A stretch of DNA of 64,000 nt from Oceanispirochaeta sp. M1 (GTDB lineage Bacteria > Spirochaetota > Spirochaetia > DSM-2461): NCBI RefSeq assembly GCF_003346715.1, contig NZ_QQPQ01000002.1, positions 62,001-126,000 of the forward strand. Direction: 5' to 3'. Made by a program: the position numbers and the translations under genes. Of the stretch, positions 43,794-52,475 are shown piece after piece. The notes beneath the pieces are model-generated. The model had not been told where the DNA came from and did not search any database. It saw only the letters and a program-made list of their open reading frames with translations. Each line of letters begins with the position of its first letter. The stretch's first letter is position 1.

Positions 43794-44924
43794 TCAGTTA
43801 AGCATTACCTGGCCGCCGGTAACGGGAATGGCCTGACCGGTTTCATACTTCTGATCCACAATATAATAGATGGCTTTCACCACATCCTTAGTCTCACATC
43901 CCCTTTTCATGGGAACCTTGTCTTCATAAAACTTACGTACATCCGCCAGAGTCTTGGCTCCCGGAACCTTCCCAGTGTTCAGATACTGAACAAAGAGTCC
44001 TCTATCGGGATCTGACCAGAGAGGTCCATCCAGGAAGTTACCGGGACAGATTGAATTGACCTTGATATTGTCTGTGACCAGCTCAAGTGCAAAACTCTGA
44101 GTCAGACCAAGACTTCCGAACTTGGCTCCAGCATAGGCACCATTCTTATTAGAACCTTCAAGACCAGACTTGGAACTGATTCCGATGATGTCACTGAAAT
44201 ACATCCCGCTGGGGGCATTCTGCACAGCCATCAGCCTGGAGGCGAATTTCGTACAGATAAAGAAACCTGTATAATCAACGTCTGTGACAAATTGAAAATC
44301 CTTGAGTGCCATTTCCTTAACACTTCCCGCCTTGAGCACTCCCGCATTGCTGATAAAGATATCAACTCCACCTGTAGTAAGGGCAACCTGATCCATCATG
44401 GATTCTACAGATTCTTCATCTGTTACATTAACTTTCAAGGCAAATGCCCGGGTGGAACCCTGTTCTTTGTTCAGCTTGACGGCAAGTGCTTCGGCGCCGT
44501 CTATATTCATGTCTGCGATGAAGACATAGGCTCCCGCAGCAGATAGCTGGCGCACCATACCCTCTCCGAATCCCTGAGCTCCGCCAGTGACCAGGGCAAC
44601 CTTGTCGGCAACTGCCGGAACAAACCCTTCAGATTTTTTTTCACTCTGAACTGCTGAAAGACTGCCGGCAAAAACTGACTGTGCCTCATCATAGGAGTCT
44701 GCAATAATAAATGATCCGCCATCTGCCAGAGTAATAATCTTTTGACCTGACCAGGCAGCTTTGATCTGATCAATAATTTTATCTTCTTCATCCGGTAAAA
44801 CAGGAAGCTGAAGAATATCACCTTTCCCTATATAAGCCTCGGGAAAGTAGGAAATGATCTTCCCTTTTTCTCCATCAAAGCTGAGTCCCCTTATACAGGC
44901 AGCTGCTATACTGATCTTATTCAC
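43794..44924 (-). CDS. Short-chain dehydrogenase with N-terminal extension (sorbitol-6-P dehydrogenase-like)
   Basis: A 376-residue protein: residues about 1-100 form an unidentified N-terminal domain, and the rest is a classical SDR with VALVTGGAQGFGEGMVRQL for NAD binding, IFISNAGVLKAG, and active-site GISSKSG ... YAGAKFG (Ser, Tyr, Lys). The SDR part resembles sorbitol-6-phosphate dehydrogenases and the SDR half of bifunctional rhamnulose-1-phosphate aldolase/lactaldehyde dehydrogenases. The extension may be the degenerate remainder of such an aldolase half. First gene of the five-gene operon ending in transketolase; no clear promoter was identified. Confidence 0.82.
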   Translation of the reverse strand: MNKISIAAACIRGLSFDGEKGKIISYFPEAYIGKGDILQLPVLPDEEDKIIDQIKAAWSGQKIITLADGGSFIIADSYDEAQSVFAGSLSAVQSEKKSEGFVPAVADKVALVTGGAQGFGEGMVRQLSAAGAYVFIADMNIDGAEALAVKLNKEQGSTRAFALKVNVTDEESVESMMDQVALTTGGVDIFISNAGVLKAGSVKEMALKDFQFVTDVDYTGFFICTKFASRLMAVQNAPSGMYFSDIIGISSKSGLEGSNKNGAYAGAKFGSLGLTQSFALELVTDNIKVNSICPGNFLDGPLWSDPDRGLFVQYLNTGKVPGAKTLADVRKFYEDKVPMKRGCETKDVVKAIYYIVDQKYETGQAIPVTGGQVMLN

Positions 44925-45102
44925 ATTGCTTTCCTTTATCTATCTTTTAGCTTTCGTATTGCCTTCGATTATATTTCACAAAGCTTTTTAAATCAATTGT
45001 AAAAAAACAGTTTCAATAAAAACAGCTTAGAAAAAGAATGAAAAGGATTCTTCCCCTTAATGGAAATCTACAGGGTACTGAAAGAAGCCTGATCTGCCTT
45101 TA

Positions 45103-45135
45103 TTGACATACAGACACTATCTGTTAATATGTCAA
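45103..45135 (+). promoter_or_regulatory. Promoter and nested inverted-repeat operator for the acyl-CoA ligase gene
   Basis: TTGACA (45103-45108) and TAATAT (45125-45130) are 16 bases apart. They are embedded in a symmetric element: TTGACATA (45103-45110) pairs with TATGTCAA (45128-45135), and inside ACAGA-CACTA-TCTGT forms a second inverted repeat. A regulator bound here would block RNA polymerase. Confidence 0.55.
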
Positions 45136-45160
45136 TAACGCATAATACAGGAGCCCGAAA

Positions 45161-47086
45161 ATGAGAACCGTAATTAACATGCTGTCCGAAGCAGCAGTAA
45201 AATATCAAAATGATCCCTATGTTGTACAGAAAGAAGATAGCGGTTGGGTTCCTAAAACTTTTAAAACCGTAGAAGAAGAGTCTGCTCTCTTTGCCAAAGC
45301 CCTTATCGCAAGGGGTATCAAAAAAGAGGACAAGATTGCCATCCTGTCAGAAGGAAGAAGAAACTGGGTCATTTCAGAATTTGGTATTCTCAAGGCTCAA
45401 TGTATAGCTGTTCCCCTATCCATCAAACTTCTTCAAGAAGAAATCCCTTTCCGGCTCAATCATTCTGAATCCTCAGTAATTATAGTATCTGAAAACTCAC
45501 TGGAAAAGATTCTCAATATTCAGGATTCATTGGACAATAAATCACTGGTCATCGTTCTAAGTAATTTTGGCGGTGATGTTATGGAGAGAGCGGAAAAAGC
45601 CGGTATGACTCCTGGAAAAGACTTAATCCTTTATAAAGATTTTATTGCAGAAGGTAAAAACAGCGATGAGGCTGTATCTACGGAGCTTGGTAAAAGACTA
45701 GAAGATATCAAAGAAGATGATGTTATCACCATCAGCTATACATCAGGAACAACAGGAAACCCCAAGGGTATAATGCTTACCCACCTTAATTACTATTCCA
45801 ACAGCGCCGATGCTGTAAAATCATTTTATATTCCTGAAAGGGAAAAAACTCTTATAATCCTGCCTCTGGATCACTCCTTTGCCCATACTGTGGGTATCTA
45901 TGTTGGATTAAGACGCGGTCTGGCACTGTATTTTGTTGATGCCAGGGGCGGCGGAATGGCAATTCTGCGAAACATTCCCGGCAACCTGGTTGAATCCAAA
46001 CCCTACTTCCTGCTCACTGTACCGGCACTTTCTGGAAACTTTATGAAAAAAATCCAGGCAGGTGTTGCTGCCAAGGGGAATTTTATCAACGGCATCTTTA
46101 CCAGAGGGGTTACAGCGGGAATAAAGATTCACAGAGATGGATTCCGTAAGGCATCTTTCCCAATCCGCCTCCGCTATGGATTCGATTACTTCCTGGCACA
46201 GAAACTGGTTTTCCCAAAGGTGCTTAGTATTTTCGGTGGTGATCTTCAGTTCTGTGTAGGTGGAGGGGCCCTTCTTGAAGTTTCACAGCAGGAATTTTTC
46301 AATGCCATCGGAGCTCCCATATATCAGGGATACGGACTGACAGAAGCAACTCCTGTTATCTGTTCAAATATTCCAACGAGACATAAGTTCGGAACATCCG
46401 GAGTCGTCCTTCCTTCAATTGAAACAAGAATAATGAAAGATGATGAAAACGAAGCTGAACCTGGAGTCCCCGGGGAATTGGTAATCCGCGGTGAAAATGT
46501 AATGAAGGGTTATTATAAAAATGTGGAAGCAAGCAGCGAAGTCCTCAGGGATGGATGGCTGTGGACCGGAGACCTGGGTTATTTGGATGATGATGACTTT
46601 CTTGTAATTACCGGAAGAGCCAAGGCCCTTCTGATTGCAGCGGACGGAGAGAAGTACTCCCCCGAAACCATTGAAGAGGCGATCCTCAATAACTGCCCAT
46701 ATATAAATCAGATTATGGCCTACAATGAACAGATGAAGTTTACTTCTGCTCTGATAACCCTTGATGAAGCTGAAGTCAATAAACTGATAAAGTCCGGTAA
46801 AGCCTCCACAGCCACAGAAGTATTGAAAATCATCAAAGAATCTTTTTACAGCTTTAAAAACAATTCAACCATTCCCTCTCAGTGGGTCCCCGGAACCTTT
46901 GCTGTAATAGAAGAGGCATTTTCTGAAAAAGAGCAGCTGATCAACTCTACAATGAAACTTGTCCGATATAAGGTACGAGATTTTTATCAGGATAGAATTA
47001 ACAGCATGTACGAAGCTTCAGGCTCTGATATAATGAATGGAGAAAATCTCAAGATCATAAGGAGTCTCTTTGATCTGAAAGATTAG
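45161..47086 (+). CDS. AMP-forming long-chain acyl-CoA ligase
   Basis: A 641-residue adenylate-forming enzyme that activates fatty acids with CoA. The phosphate-binding motif ISYTSGTTGNPKGIMLTH is at about residue 195; the acyl-AMP motif YGLTEATPVI at about residue 405; the C-terminal WLWTGDLGYLDDDDFLVITGR (in part: TGDLGYLDDDDFLVITGR) binds ribose. Its length is normal for FadD/Acs-type bacterial long-chain ligases. CAGGAG precedes the ATG. It is followed closely (9 bases) by a YkgJ-type gene. An inverted repeat overlaps its promoter, as expected for a fatty-acid-responsive regulator. Confidence 0.92.
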   Translation: MRTVINMLSEAAVKYQNDPYVVQKEDSGWVPKTFKTVEEESALFAKALIARGIKKEDKIAILSEGRRNWVISEFGILKAQCIAVPLSIKLLQEEIPFRLNHSESSVIIVSENSLEKILNIQDSLDNKSLVIVLSNFGGDVMERAEKAGMTPGKDLILYKDFIAEGKNSDEAVSTELGKRLEDIKEDDVITISYTSGTTGNPKGIMLTHLNYYSNSADAVKSFYIPEREKTLIILPLDHSFAHTVGIYVGLRRGLALYFVDARGGGMAILRNIPGNLVESKPYFLLTVPALSGNFMKKIQAGVAAKGNFINGIFTRGVTAGIKIHRDGFRKASFPIRLRYGFDYFLAQKLVFPKVLSIFGGDLQFCVGGGALLEVSQQEFFNAIGAPIYQGYGLTEATPVICSNIPTRHKFGTSGVVLPSIETRIMKDDENEAEPGVPGELVIRGENVMKGYYKNVEASSEVLRDGWLWTGDLGYLDDDDFLVITGRAKALLIAADGEKYSPETIEEAILNNCPYINQIMAYNEQMKFTSALITLDEAEVNKLIKSGKASTATEVLKIIKESFYSFKNNSTIPSQWVPGTFAVIEEAFSEKEQLINSTMKLVRYKVRDFYQDRINSMYEASGSDIMNGENLKIIRSLFDLKD

Positions 47087-47095
47087 GGAGGCTTC

Positions 47096-47659
47096 TTGAA
47101 TACAGATAAAATTATAGCTCTTTACCGCGAACTGCTGACGGAAGTCAGCGGTGAGGCTGACAGACTTAATAAGCTGTATGATGAATATATGGTATGCAGA
47201 AAAGGATGCGCCGACTGCTGTACTGACCTCTCAGTTCTTCCCCTGGAATGGTATGCATTAAACCAGGCAAGAGAGAATGAAGCCCCCGTCCATATTCCCG
47301 AAAAGAACGATCCTGGACGATGCTCAATGCTTGTAAATGACAGTTGCCTGCTCTATCCCTTCCGCCCTCTGATCTGCCGGACCCACGGTCTGCCTCTTCT
47401 TTATATGATCGAAGAATATAACCTTGAAGGTCAGCGGTCAAACCAGGATGAACCTGAATGGCAGATCAGCTGGTGCGACCTGAACTTTACAGAAGTTACC
47501 GAAGAGACTATGGAAGATCTCTTTGATCCCGAAGATGTCCTTAATATGGAAGAGTGGAATACCCGGCTCAAGTCTTTGAACCAGGATTTTCTTGAATGTG
47601 AAGAGGGAAAGCCCTTCATAGGACAGAAGCGCATTCCCATTGCAAAAATATTCGCCTAG
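47096..47659 (+). CDS. YkgJ-family cysteine cluster protein
   Basis: A 187-residue protein starting with TTG 47096 behind GGGAGG. The Cys pattern CRKGCADCC near residue 37 and CSMLVNDSCLLYPFRPLICR (residues about 81-100) matches the CxxxCxxCC ... C(x7)C(x10)C zinc/iron cluster family YkgJ. Function unknown; members may be metal-chelating or modify proteins. It is downstream of the acyl-CoA ligase and ends with a 4-base overlap against the convergent PHP gene. Confidence 0.85.
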   Translation: MNTDKIIALYRELLTEVSGEADRLNKLYDEYMVCRKGCADCCTDLSVLPLEWYALNQARENEAPVHIPEKNDPGRCSMLVNDSCLLYPFRPLICRTHGLPLLYMIEEYNLEGQRSNQDEPEWQISWCDLNFTEVTEETMEDLFDPEDVLNMEEWNTRLKSLNQDFLECEEGKPFIGQKRIPIAKIFA

Positions 47660-48993
47660 GAAAAATCAGCCAGTTCGGCAATCTTCTCCGGATGAAAACG
47701 ATCCATATTCTCACCCCACTCTGCATATCGGCTGATACGCTCATTGAGACTCAGGGATGACAGAGGATTATCCTTATGAAAGAGACTCCACTTTTCATTA
47801 ATAGAAGTCAGCTTCTCATGAGCAATAAGAGCCCATGTAGCAGTGATAAGATGGGAGAACTCAGGCTGTAGAATCTCAGGGCAGTTAAAACTCTGCCTGG
47901 AGGAATTAATATCCACACCGCTTATTTCCATCAGTTCATACTTACTGCAGAATTTCTGTACCCGCAGAAGCTGCTCAAGAGTATTACGGGGAGGCATATA
48001 GGTAATGGCTTTAAAACCAATCTTCTTCAATTCCGGTATCAGTTCATCAAGGAATTCATCCTCAAACTTCTCCGCCTTCTTATCTCCTGTAGGGCTTTCT
48101 CCCACATCTCCCAGATAGGCATAACTGGGAATCCCTCCAATCTTATTTGCAAAACTAACTACATCATAAACAGAGAGACACTCCTCTTCATCAGGTTGAA
48201 CAAAGAAGCTGGGTAGATAATTGCCTTTGAGAATACCAAGCAGGTCATAAAGATAATGAGGGTTTCCTTCATCCATCAGAATTTCCCTAATCTTACCCTT
48301 TAAGGATATATCCATGGTATTTTCCAGGAAATCAACAAGGGCTGCTCCCTTTCCGAATTTCTTTACAAGGGCGATTGAGAATCCATAAAGGATATGCCTC
48401 TCAGTGATGCTGCCGCCGTCTTTCCATTCAGACAGAGATGCAATATCGTCTTCAAAATCAAGGGGTTCCAGTCCAAAAGGAGCTATCAGGGCGTTCAGCT
48501 TTTCACATTGTATTCTGTTTCTCTGATTTCTCTTATCCTGCAGAGGTTTTAAGAAATCTTCAGCTTCCTTGATCCTGGATTCGGGAACACCATGGATTGT
48601 CATATAGACTATATTGCTTGAGTCCGGATTATTAAATTTTCGGCCTTCCAGAGCTGTTCCTGTAAAGTTGACCCGCAGTTCAAATCCCACGGTCGTTGCC
48701 ATTCCCAGTATTTTTCCGGCTTCAAGAGTTTCCTTCGCCGCAGAGATACTGTCGTGATCCATGCTGCCCACGGCTTTTAATCCGGCTTTACGGGCAAACC
48801 ATACAGTTGCCGCAGGAGAATAAGGACTGAAAGAATAGGCTGTGTGTACATGATTATTGACTTCTTCCGACTCCCGGGGGAGAAGGGACATCAGTTTCTT
48901 ATCTTCTGTGAAGGATTTAAGGGCGGATAGATGTTCCTCTTTTAGGCCCTTATTAAGGAGAGATAACTGCTGCTCAGGTTTTAAATTTATCAT
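47656..48993 (-). CDS. PHP-domain metal-dependent phosphoesterase
   Basis: A 445-residue protein with the PHP motif NNHVHTAYSFSPYSP (His-x-His) near residue 47 and SMDHDSISAAKE that follows at the second metal site, then GVDINSSRQSFNCPE near the C-terminus. PHP proteins hydrolyse phosphoesters, for example histidinol phosphate or nucleotides. The size and C-terminal region do not match HisK or PolX, so the substrate is unknown. It stands alone on this strand, separated from the plus-strand genes by convergence. Confidence 0.8.
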   Translation of the reverse strand: MINLKPEQQLSLLNKGLKEEHLSALKSFTEDKKLMSLLPRESEEVNNHVHTAYSFSPYSPAATVWFARKAGLKAVGSMDHDSISAAKETLEAGKILGMATTVGFELRVNFTGTALEGRKFNNPDSSNIVYMTIHGVPESRIKEAEDFLKPLQDKRNQRNRIQCEKLNALIAPFGLEPLDFEDDIASLSEWKDGGSITERHILYGFSIALVKKFGKGAALVDFLENTMDISLKGKIREILMDEGNPHYLYDLLGILKGNYLPSFFVQPDEEECLSVYDVVSFANKIGGIPSYAYLGDVGESPTGDKKAEKFEDEFLDELIPELKKIGFKAITYMPPRNTLEQLLRVQKFCSKYELMEISGVDINSSRQSFNCPEILQPEFSHLITATWALIAHEKLTSINEKWSLFHKDNPLSSLSLNERISRYAEWGENMDRFHPEKIAELADFS

Positions 48994-49288
48994 TTTCTTT
49001 CATTTCCCATTCTTTTTGGTTTCATTGTATAGATTATTTTATTTCATAAAAAAGGATTTAACAAGTGAAGTTCACAGTAAGTTCATGAACAAATCATCAA
49101 TGTACCTTTGTTTTTCCTCATATAAGTAGTTATATTCTGGTAAAAATTATTTATATTACTGGTAGAAGGTTAAAACCGGAAACCTGTTTATAAAGGTTTA
49201 AGTTGGTAAACATCGAAACTATATACGATCTTCGCTGTTTACTATAAATAAAGCTGCAAGAATGGAATCTTGTCAGCAAGGAGACAAA

Positions 49289-49753
49289 ATGAACTCTAAA
49301 ATCAAAAAGTTGCTTTACCCTGCAGCATTCATAGCCCTTTTAATTCTTCCCATGTCCTGTGCATCCGCACCGGAAGCTCCTGTGGAAGAACCCACCCCTG
49401 CCCCCGTAGAAAAACCGGCTGCCACTTCAGAATCAGCCGCGGCGGCCAAAGCCTCAGCAGAAACAACCAGAGAGAAAGCCGTTGAAGCTAAAGCCCCTAA
49501 AGCTGCTAAAGAGATTTTCGAAGAAGGTGAAGAGTATATGGCCTCTGCAGAATCCTATATGGCGGGTAATGACTTTGAAGCAGCCGTAGAAGAGTATAAC
49601 AGTGCTGAAAAAAGCTACAGCAGCGCCGCTAAAAAAGCCGAACAGAAGAAACAGGAAGCTCTTGCCGCCATGAAGGCTGCGGATGAAGCAATTGCCAATG
49701 TAGAAAAGAATGCCGAAGAAGCTCAGAAAGAAGCTTCCGAAGGAGACCAGTAA
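49289..49753 (+). CDS. Ala/Glu-rich coiled-coil lipoprotein
   Basis: A 154-residue lipoprotein. ATG 49289 follows AAGGAGA; an earlier in-frame ATG lacks a site. The signal has a lipobox ending LPMSC near residue 24, a Pro/Glu linker (APEAPVEEPTPAPVEKP), then a long helical region of Ala, Lys and Glu repeats with a motif EEYMASAESYMAGNDFEAAV that looks like a tetratricopeptide unit. It may anchor in the inner leaflet of the outer membrane and bind the cell wall. It overlaps the start of the next gene by 1 base (TAATG). Confidence 0.85.
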   Translation: MNSKIKKLLYPAAFIALLILPMSCASAPEAPVEEPTPAPVEKPAATSESAAAAKASAETTREKAVEAKAPKAAKEIFEEGEEYMASAESYMAGNDFEAAVEEYNSAEKSYSSAAKKAEQKKQEALAAMKAADEAIANVEKNAEEAQKEASEGDQ

Positions 49754-50451
49754 TGAATTTTAAAAGGACTCTCCTCTTTATTACATTAATAGTTTTGGGA
49801 AGCTCAGTGTTTGCCCAGAGCCTCAAAGATAATCCTGATTACAGAAAATCATTGGAATTAAAAAGACAGAGTGAGATTGCCTTTGATGAAGGTGATTATC
49901 TGGAAGCAAAAAGCCTTGCAGAAGAGTCTCAGGAATATGCAGCCCTATCAGATCAATGGATTGCTATGATGCTGAATCGTTACAAGGCCAACAGTGCCTT
50001 GAGAAGATTTGAGAAGAGTCTGAACTCGGCTGCCAATATAAACGGTGCAGTAAATTTCCCTGATGAGTATGCAGAGGGTAAGAAACTGTACGAACAGGCA
50101 TACCAGGAATTCAGAGGCGAGAGTTATGAGGACAGTTACGAGACTTCCTTAAAGGGAATCGATTTACTTTCAGCCATTGTCTATATGCCCAGAGAAGGTG
50201 GTGGTCCCCTCCCCTCACGATATGTGGTACGAGATCTTCCCAGTGGTAAAGAAGACTGCCTGTGGAACATCGCAGGCTATGACTTTATTTACTCCGATCC
50301 ATGGATGTGGAAAAAACTATATGAAGCCAACAAGGATAAACTGGTTGATGAGAACAATCCCCACCTGATCCATCCCGGACTGATCCTGGATATTCCCGCA
50401 CAGTCAGGCGAAGAGCGCAGTGGAACCTGGAACAAGGGAGAAATCAGATAA
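49753..50451 (+). CDS. Secreted protein with TPR-like helices and C-terminal LysM domain
   Basis: A 232-residue exported protein with signal peptide MNFKRTLLFITLIVLGSSVFA. Residues about 30-140 are helical with TPR-like repeats (SEIAFDEGDYLEAKSLAEES). Residues about 153-215 form a LysM peptidoglycan-binding domain: YVVRDLPSGKEDCLWNIAGY ... LIHPGLILDIP. It overlaps the preceding lipoprotein gene by 1 base, so the two are co-translated and probably act together at the cell wall, as in Treponema-type periplasmic LysM proteins. Confidence 0.85.
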   Translation: MNFKRTLLFITLIVLGSSVFAQSLKDNPDYRKSLELKRQSEIAFDEGDYLEAKSLAEESQEYAALSDQWIAMMLNRYKANSALRRFEKSLNSAANINGAVNFPDEYAEGKKLYEQAYQEFRGESYEDSYETSLKGIDLLSAIVYMPREGGGPLPSRYVVRDLPSGKEDCLWNIAGYDFIYSDPWMWKKLYEANKDKLVDENNPHLIHPGLILDIPAQSGEERSGTWNKGEIR

Positions 50452-50517
50452 GCGGATACAATTTCTGTTTCAGAACTGGTTAATTACATTTTTACTATAT
50501 AATTCAATATTTATTTA

Positions 50518-50546
50518 TTGATACGTATTTGAATGTAGGGTAAAAT
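50518..50546 (+). promoter_or_regulatory. Sigma-70 promoter of the FMN-binding protein gene
   Basis: TTGATA (50518-50523), 17-base spacer, TAAAAT (50541-50546) in an AT-rich stretch about 85 bases upstream of the gene. Confidence 0.6.
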
Positions 50547-50631
50547 ACTATTAATTAGATTGAGTGATAATTCAATCCTTATTTTAAAACGTGACTGAGT
50601 TAATAAAAACAGTCAACGAAGGAGACCCTAT

Positions 50632-51420
50632 ATGAAGAAAGCACTAGTTATTTTTTCCATGATTCTGATTGCAACAACTTCGGTATTCGCCGAAAAACCA
50701 GCTGACGGCGTATATTTTGCCCAGGAAACTGAGTTCCCCGGATCCGGATGGAAATACAATGTAACTCTCGTGGTTAAACGCGGAAAGATCAAAGAAGTAG
50801 CCTGGAACGGTTCTAATATCAATGGTGGAATTACCAAAGATGAAATGTCCAGAGCTGATAAATATGGAATGGTTGCCCATGGTAACGCCATCGCTCCCTG
50901 GTGGAAGCAGGCTGAAGCTGTTGAAAAGATGCTGATCAAAAAGCAGGATATCAATGCGATTACCCTGTCAGACGCTGATGGACATACAGACGCCGTTTCC
51001 GGTGCAACAATCAAGGTTAAACCCTTTGTAAGTCTGGTAAAAGAAGCACTTGCTGCCGGTCCTGTGGGATATGGTCCTTATAAAGATGGAACATACCATG
51101 CTGAACAGGCTGCATTCGACCATGGATACAAATACTTTGTTGATGTAACTGTAACTTCCGGTTATATCGTCTCTGTAAGCTGGGATGCCCTTGCTGAAGG
51201 CGGCGGAAAAAACAAAGCTCAGGCTTCTATAGACGGAGAGTATGGAATGGTTGAAAAAGCCGGCGCTATCGCTCCCTGGTTTGAGCAGTCCAACGCTGTT
51301 GAAGGCAAAGTTATTATGTCTCAGGACGTAAGTCAGCCCGACGCAATCTCCGGTGCAACAATCGGACTTGATCCCTTCTATACACTGCTGAACGAAGCAA
51401 TGTCTGGAGCCAAACGTTAA
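50632..51420 (+). CDS. Secreted protein with two FMN-binding domains
   Basis: A 262-residue exported protein (signal peptide MKKALVIFSMILIATTSVFA). Two FMN_bind repeats: about residues 24-140 and 148-255. Each ends with the flavinylation motif DAVSGATIKV (Thr126) and DAISGATIGL (Thr243), where ApbE attaches FMN covalently by a phosphoester. This suggests an extracytoplasmic electron carrier able to hold two flavins. No ApbE or electron-transfer partner is adjacent. GGAGA precedes the ATG; a promoter and terminator bracket it, so it is monocistronic. Confidence 0.9.
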   Translation: MKKALVIFSMILIATTSVFAEKPADGVYFAQETEFPGSGWKYNVTLVVKRGKIKEVAWNGSNINGGITKDEMSRADKYGMVAHGNAIAPWWKQAEAVEKMLIKKQDINAITLSDADGHTDAVSGATIKVKPFVSLVKEALAAGPVGYGPYKDGTYHAEQAAFDHGYKYFVDVTVTSGYIVSVSWDALAEGGGKNKAQASIDGEYGMVEKAGAIAPWFEQSNAVEGKVIMSQDVSQPDAISGATIGLDPFYTLLNEAMSGAKR

Positions 51421-51448
51421 TCATTAAAGTTTAAAACTTCAATAACAG

Positions 51449-51482
51449 GGGCTGTACTGAATATCGGGTACAGCCCTTTTTT
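51449..51482 (+). terminator. Terminator of the FMN-binding protein gene
   Basis: GGGCTGTAC (51449-51457), 10-base loop, GTACAGCCC (51468-51476), then TTTTTT. Also lies just past the stop of the opposing MazE-like gene. Confidence 0.92.
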
Positions 51483-51493
51483 AATTAATGACT

Positions 51494-51721
51494 TCACATA
51501 GAAAAATTAACAGATTCAAACAGTTCTCTAATCACAATATCATTCACACTGGAAGAATCATTACTTATTAAATGAGATTCCATTTTTTTTACAGGTCGCA
51601 AAGTTATTGAATCTGAGTTAATTTCCATTTCACATTCATCATGATTTACACAATGCTCCATTGCGGCCTGTGGTATCTGAAAACTCATAGAATTGCCAAT
51701 TTGAGTTAAACGAACCTTCAT
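51494..51721 (-). CDS. MazE/AbrB-type (SpoVT-AbrB) protein, orphan antitoxin-like
   Basis: A 75-residue protein; ATG 51721 with AGGAG upstream is preferred to a longer frame. MKVRLTQIGNSMSFQIP is the swapped-hairpin DNA-binding start of MazE/AbrB proteins, and EINSDSITLRPVKK completes the fold. Usually the toxin (MazF/PemK) gene follows, but here the next feature is a terminator, so no toxin partner is visible. It may be a remnant or a stand-alone regulator. Confidence 0.78.
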   Translation of the reverse strand: MKVRLTQIGNSMSFQIPQAAMEHCVNHDECEMEINSDSITLRPVKKMESHLISNDSSSVNDIVIRELFESVNFSM

Positions 51722-51857
51722 TTGTACACTCCTCTGGAAAATAAACAATCAATCGATCTTGTTTTGGACAACATGCATATTCCATTGTATTCCAGATTTC
51801 CTATATTGGCAATTGCTAATATTTTATAGATTAAATGAGCTGTTTGAAAAGTGGATA

Positions 51858-52472
51858 TTAAATAGACCTGTTCTTTTTATGATCCAACTGAATTTTGTTC
51901 ATCAAAGCGAACACATCCATCAGGCCCTGAACCGAAACTCCGGGTTTACTGAGGCCGGCATCCTGCAATTCCTTAATCAGATAGTAGGTGGATTCAATTG
52001 TAGAGAGACAATATTCGGCAGGCTGCCTCTTGATATGAAATTGTGAAGTATAGGCAGCCGTAAATGAGAGGCGCGGTAAGGTCTGAAGAGATGGTGTTTT
52101 ATAAACCATCTTTCGGGCCATTATCCAGGTGGCATCCACAAGAAAAACAAGCAGTTTCCGCCCCTTCCCTTTGAGAGAGAAATCACACTCTGCCGCATTC
52201 ATAGCCTCGGCACCTGGATAGAGAACCATTGGATAATAGTCATCAGAAGCAAGGAGCTCTTTATACCGTTTATTATCATCAAACTGTGTAGCTATAATTA
52301 TCTCAGAATCAATAAGACTGAGAGAGGTCAAACGGCCTGTGCCTGTTTTTTGCTTATAGGCTTCCCGGGGGTGCATAAGAATTACAAACTTTACACCCGT
52401 ATCAACAGGATGGATATGAGGGCAGAAACAGGTTGTGAGAGGGCGGAAACATTTATAACATTTCTGTGACAT
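51858..52472 (-). CDS. DTW-domain tRNA-uridine aminocarboxypropyltransferase-like protein
   Basis: A 204-residue protein of the DTW family (TapT/TuaA type), which puts a 3-amino-3-carboxypropyl group on uridine 47 of tRNAs. N-terminal Cys motif CYKCFRPLTTCFCPH and the DTW-like core FLVDATWIMARKM (DATW in place of DTW) are visible, plus a conserved SLSTIE-like region (YCLSTIEST). It is 3 bases after the GntR gene on the same strand. Confidence 0.87.
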   Translation of the reverse strand: MSQKCYKCFRPLTTCFCPHIHPVDTGVKFVILMHPREAYKQKTGTGRLTSLSLIDSEIIIATQFDDNKRYKELLASDDYYPMVLYPGAEAMNAAECDFSLKGKGRKLLVFLVDATWIMARKMVYKTPSLQTLPRLSFTAAYTSQFHIKRQPAEYCLSTIESTYYLIKELQDAGLSKPGVSVQGLMDVFALMNKIQLDHKKNRSI

Positions 52473-52475
52473 GAT

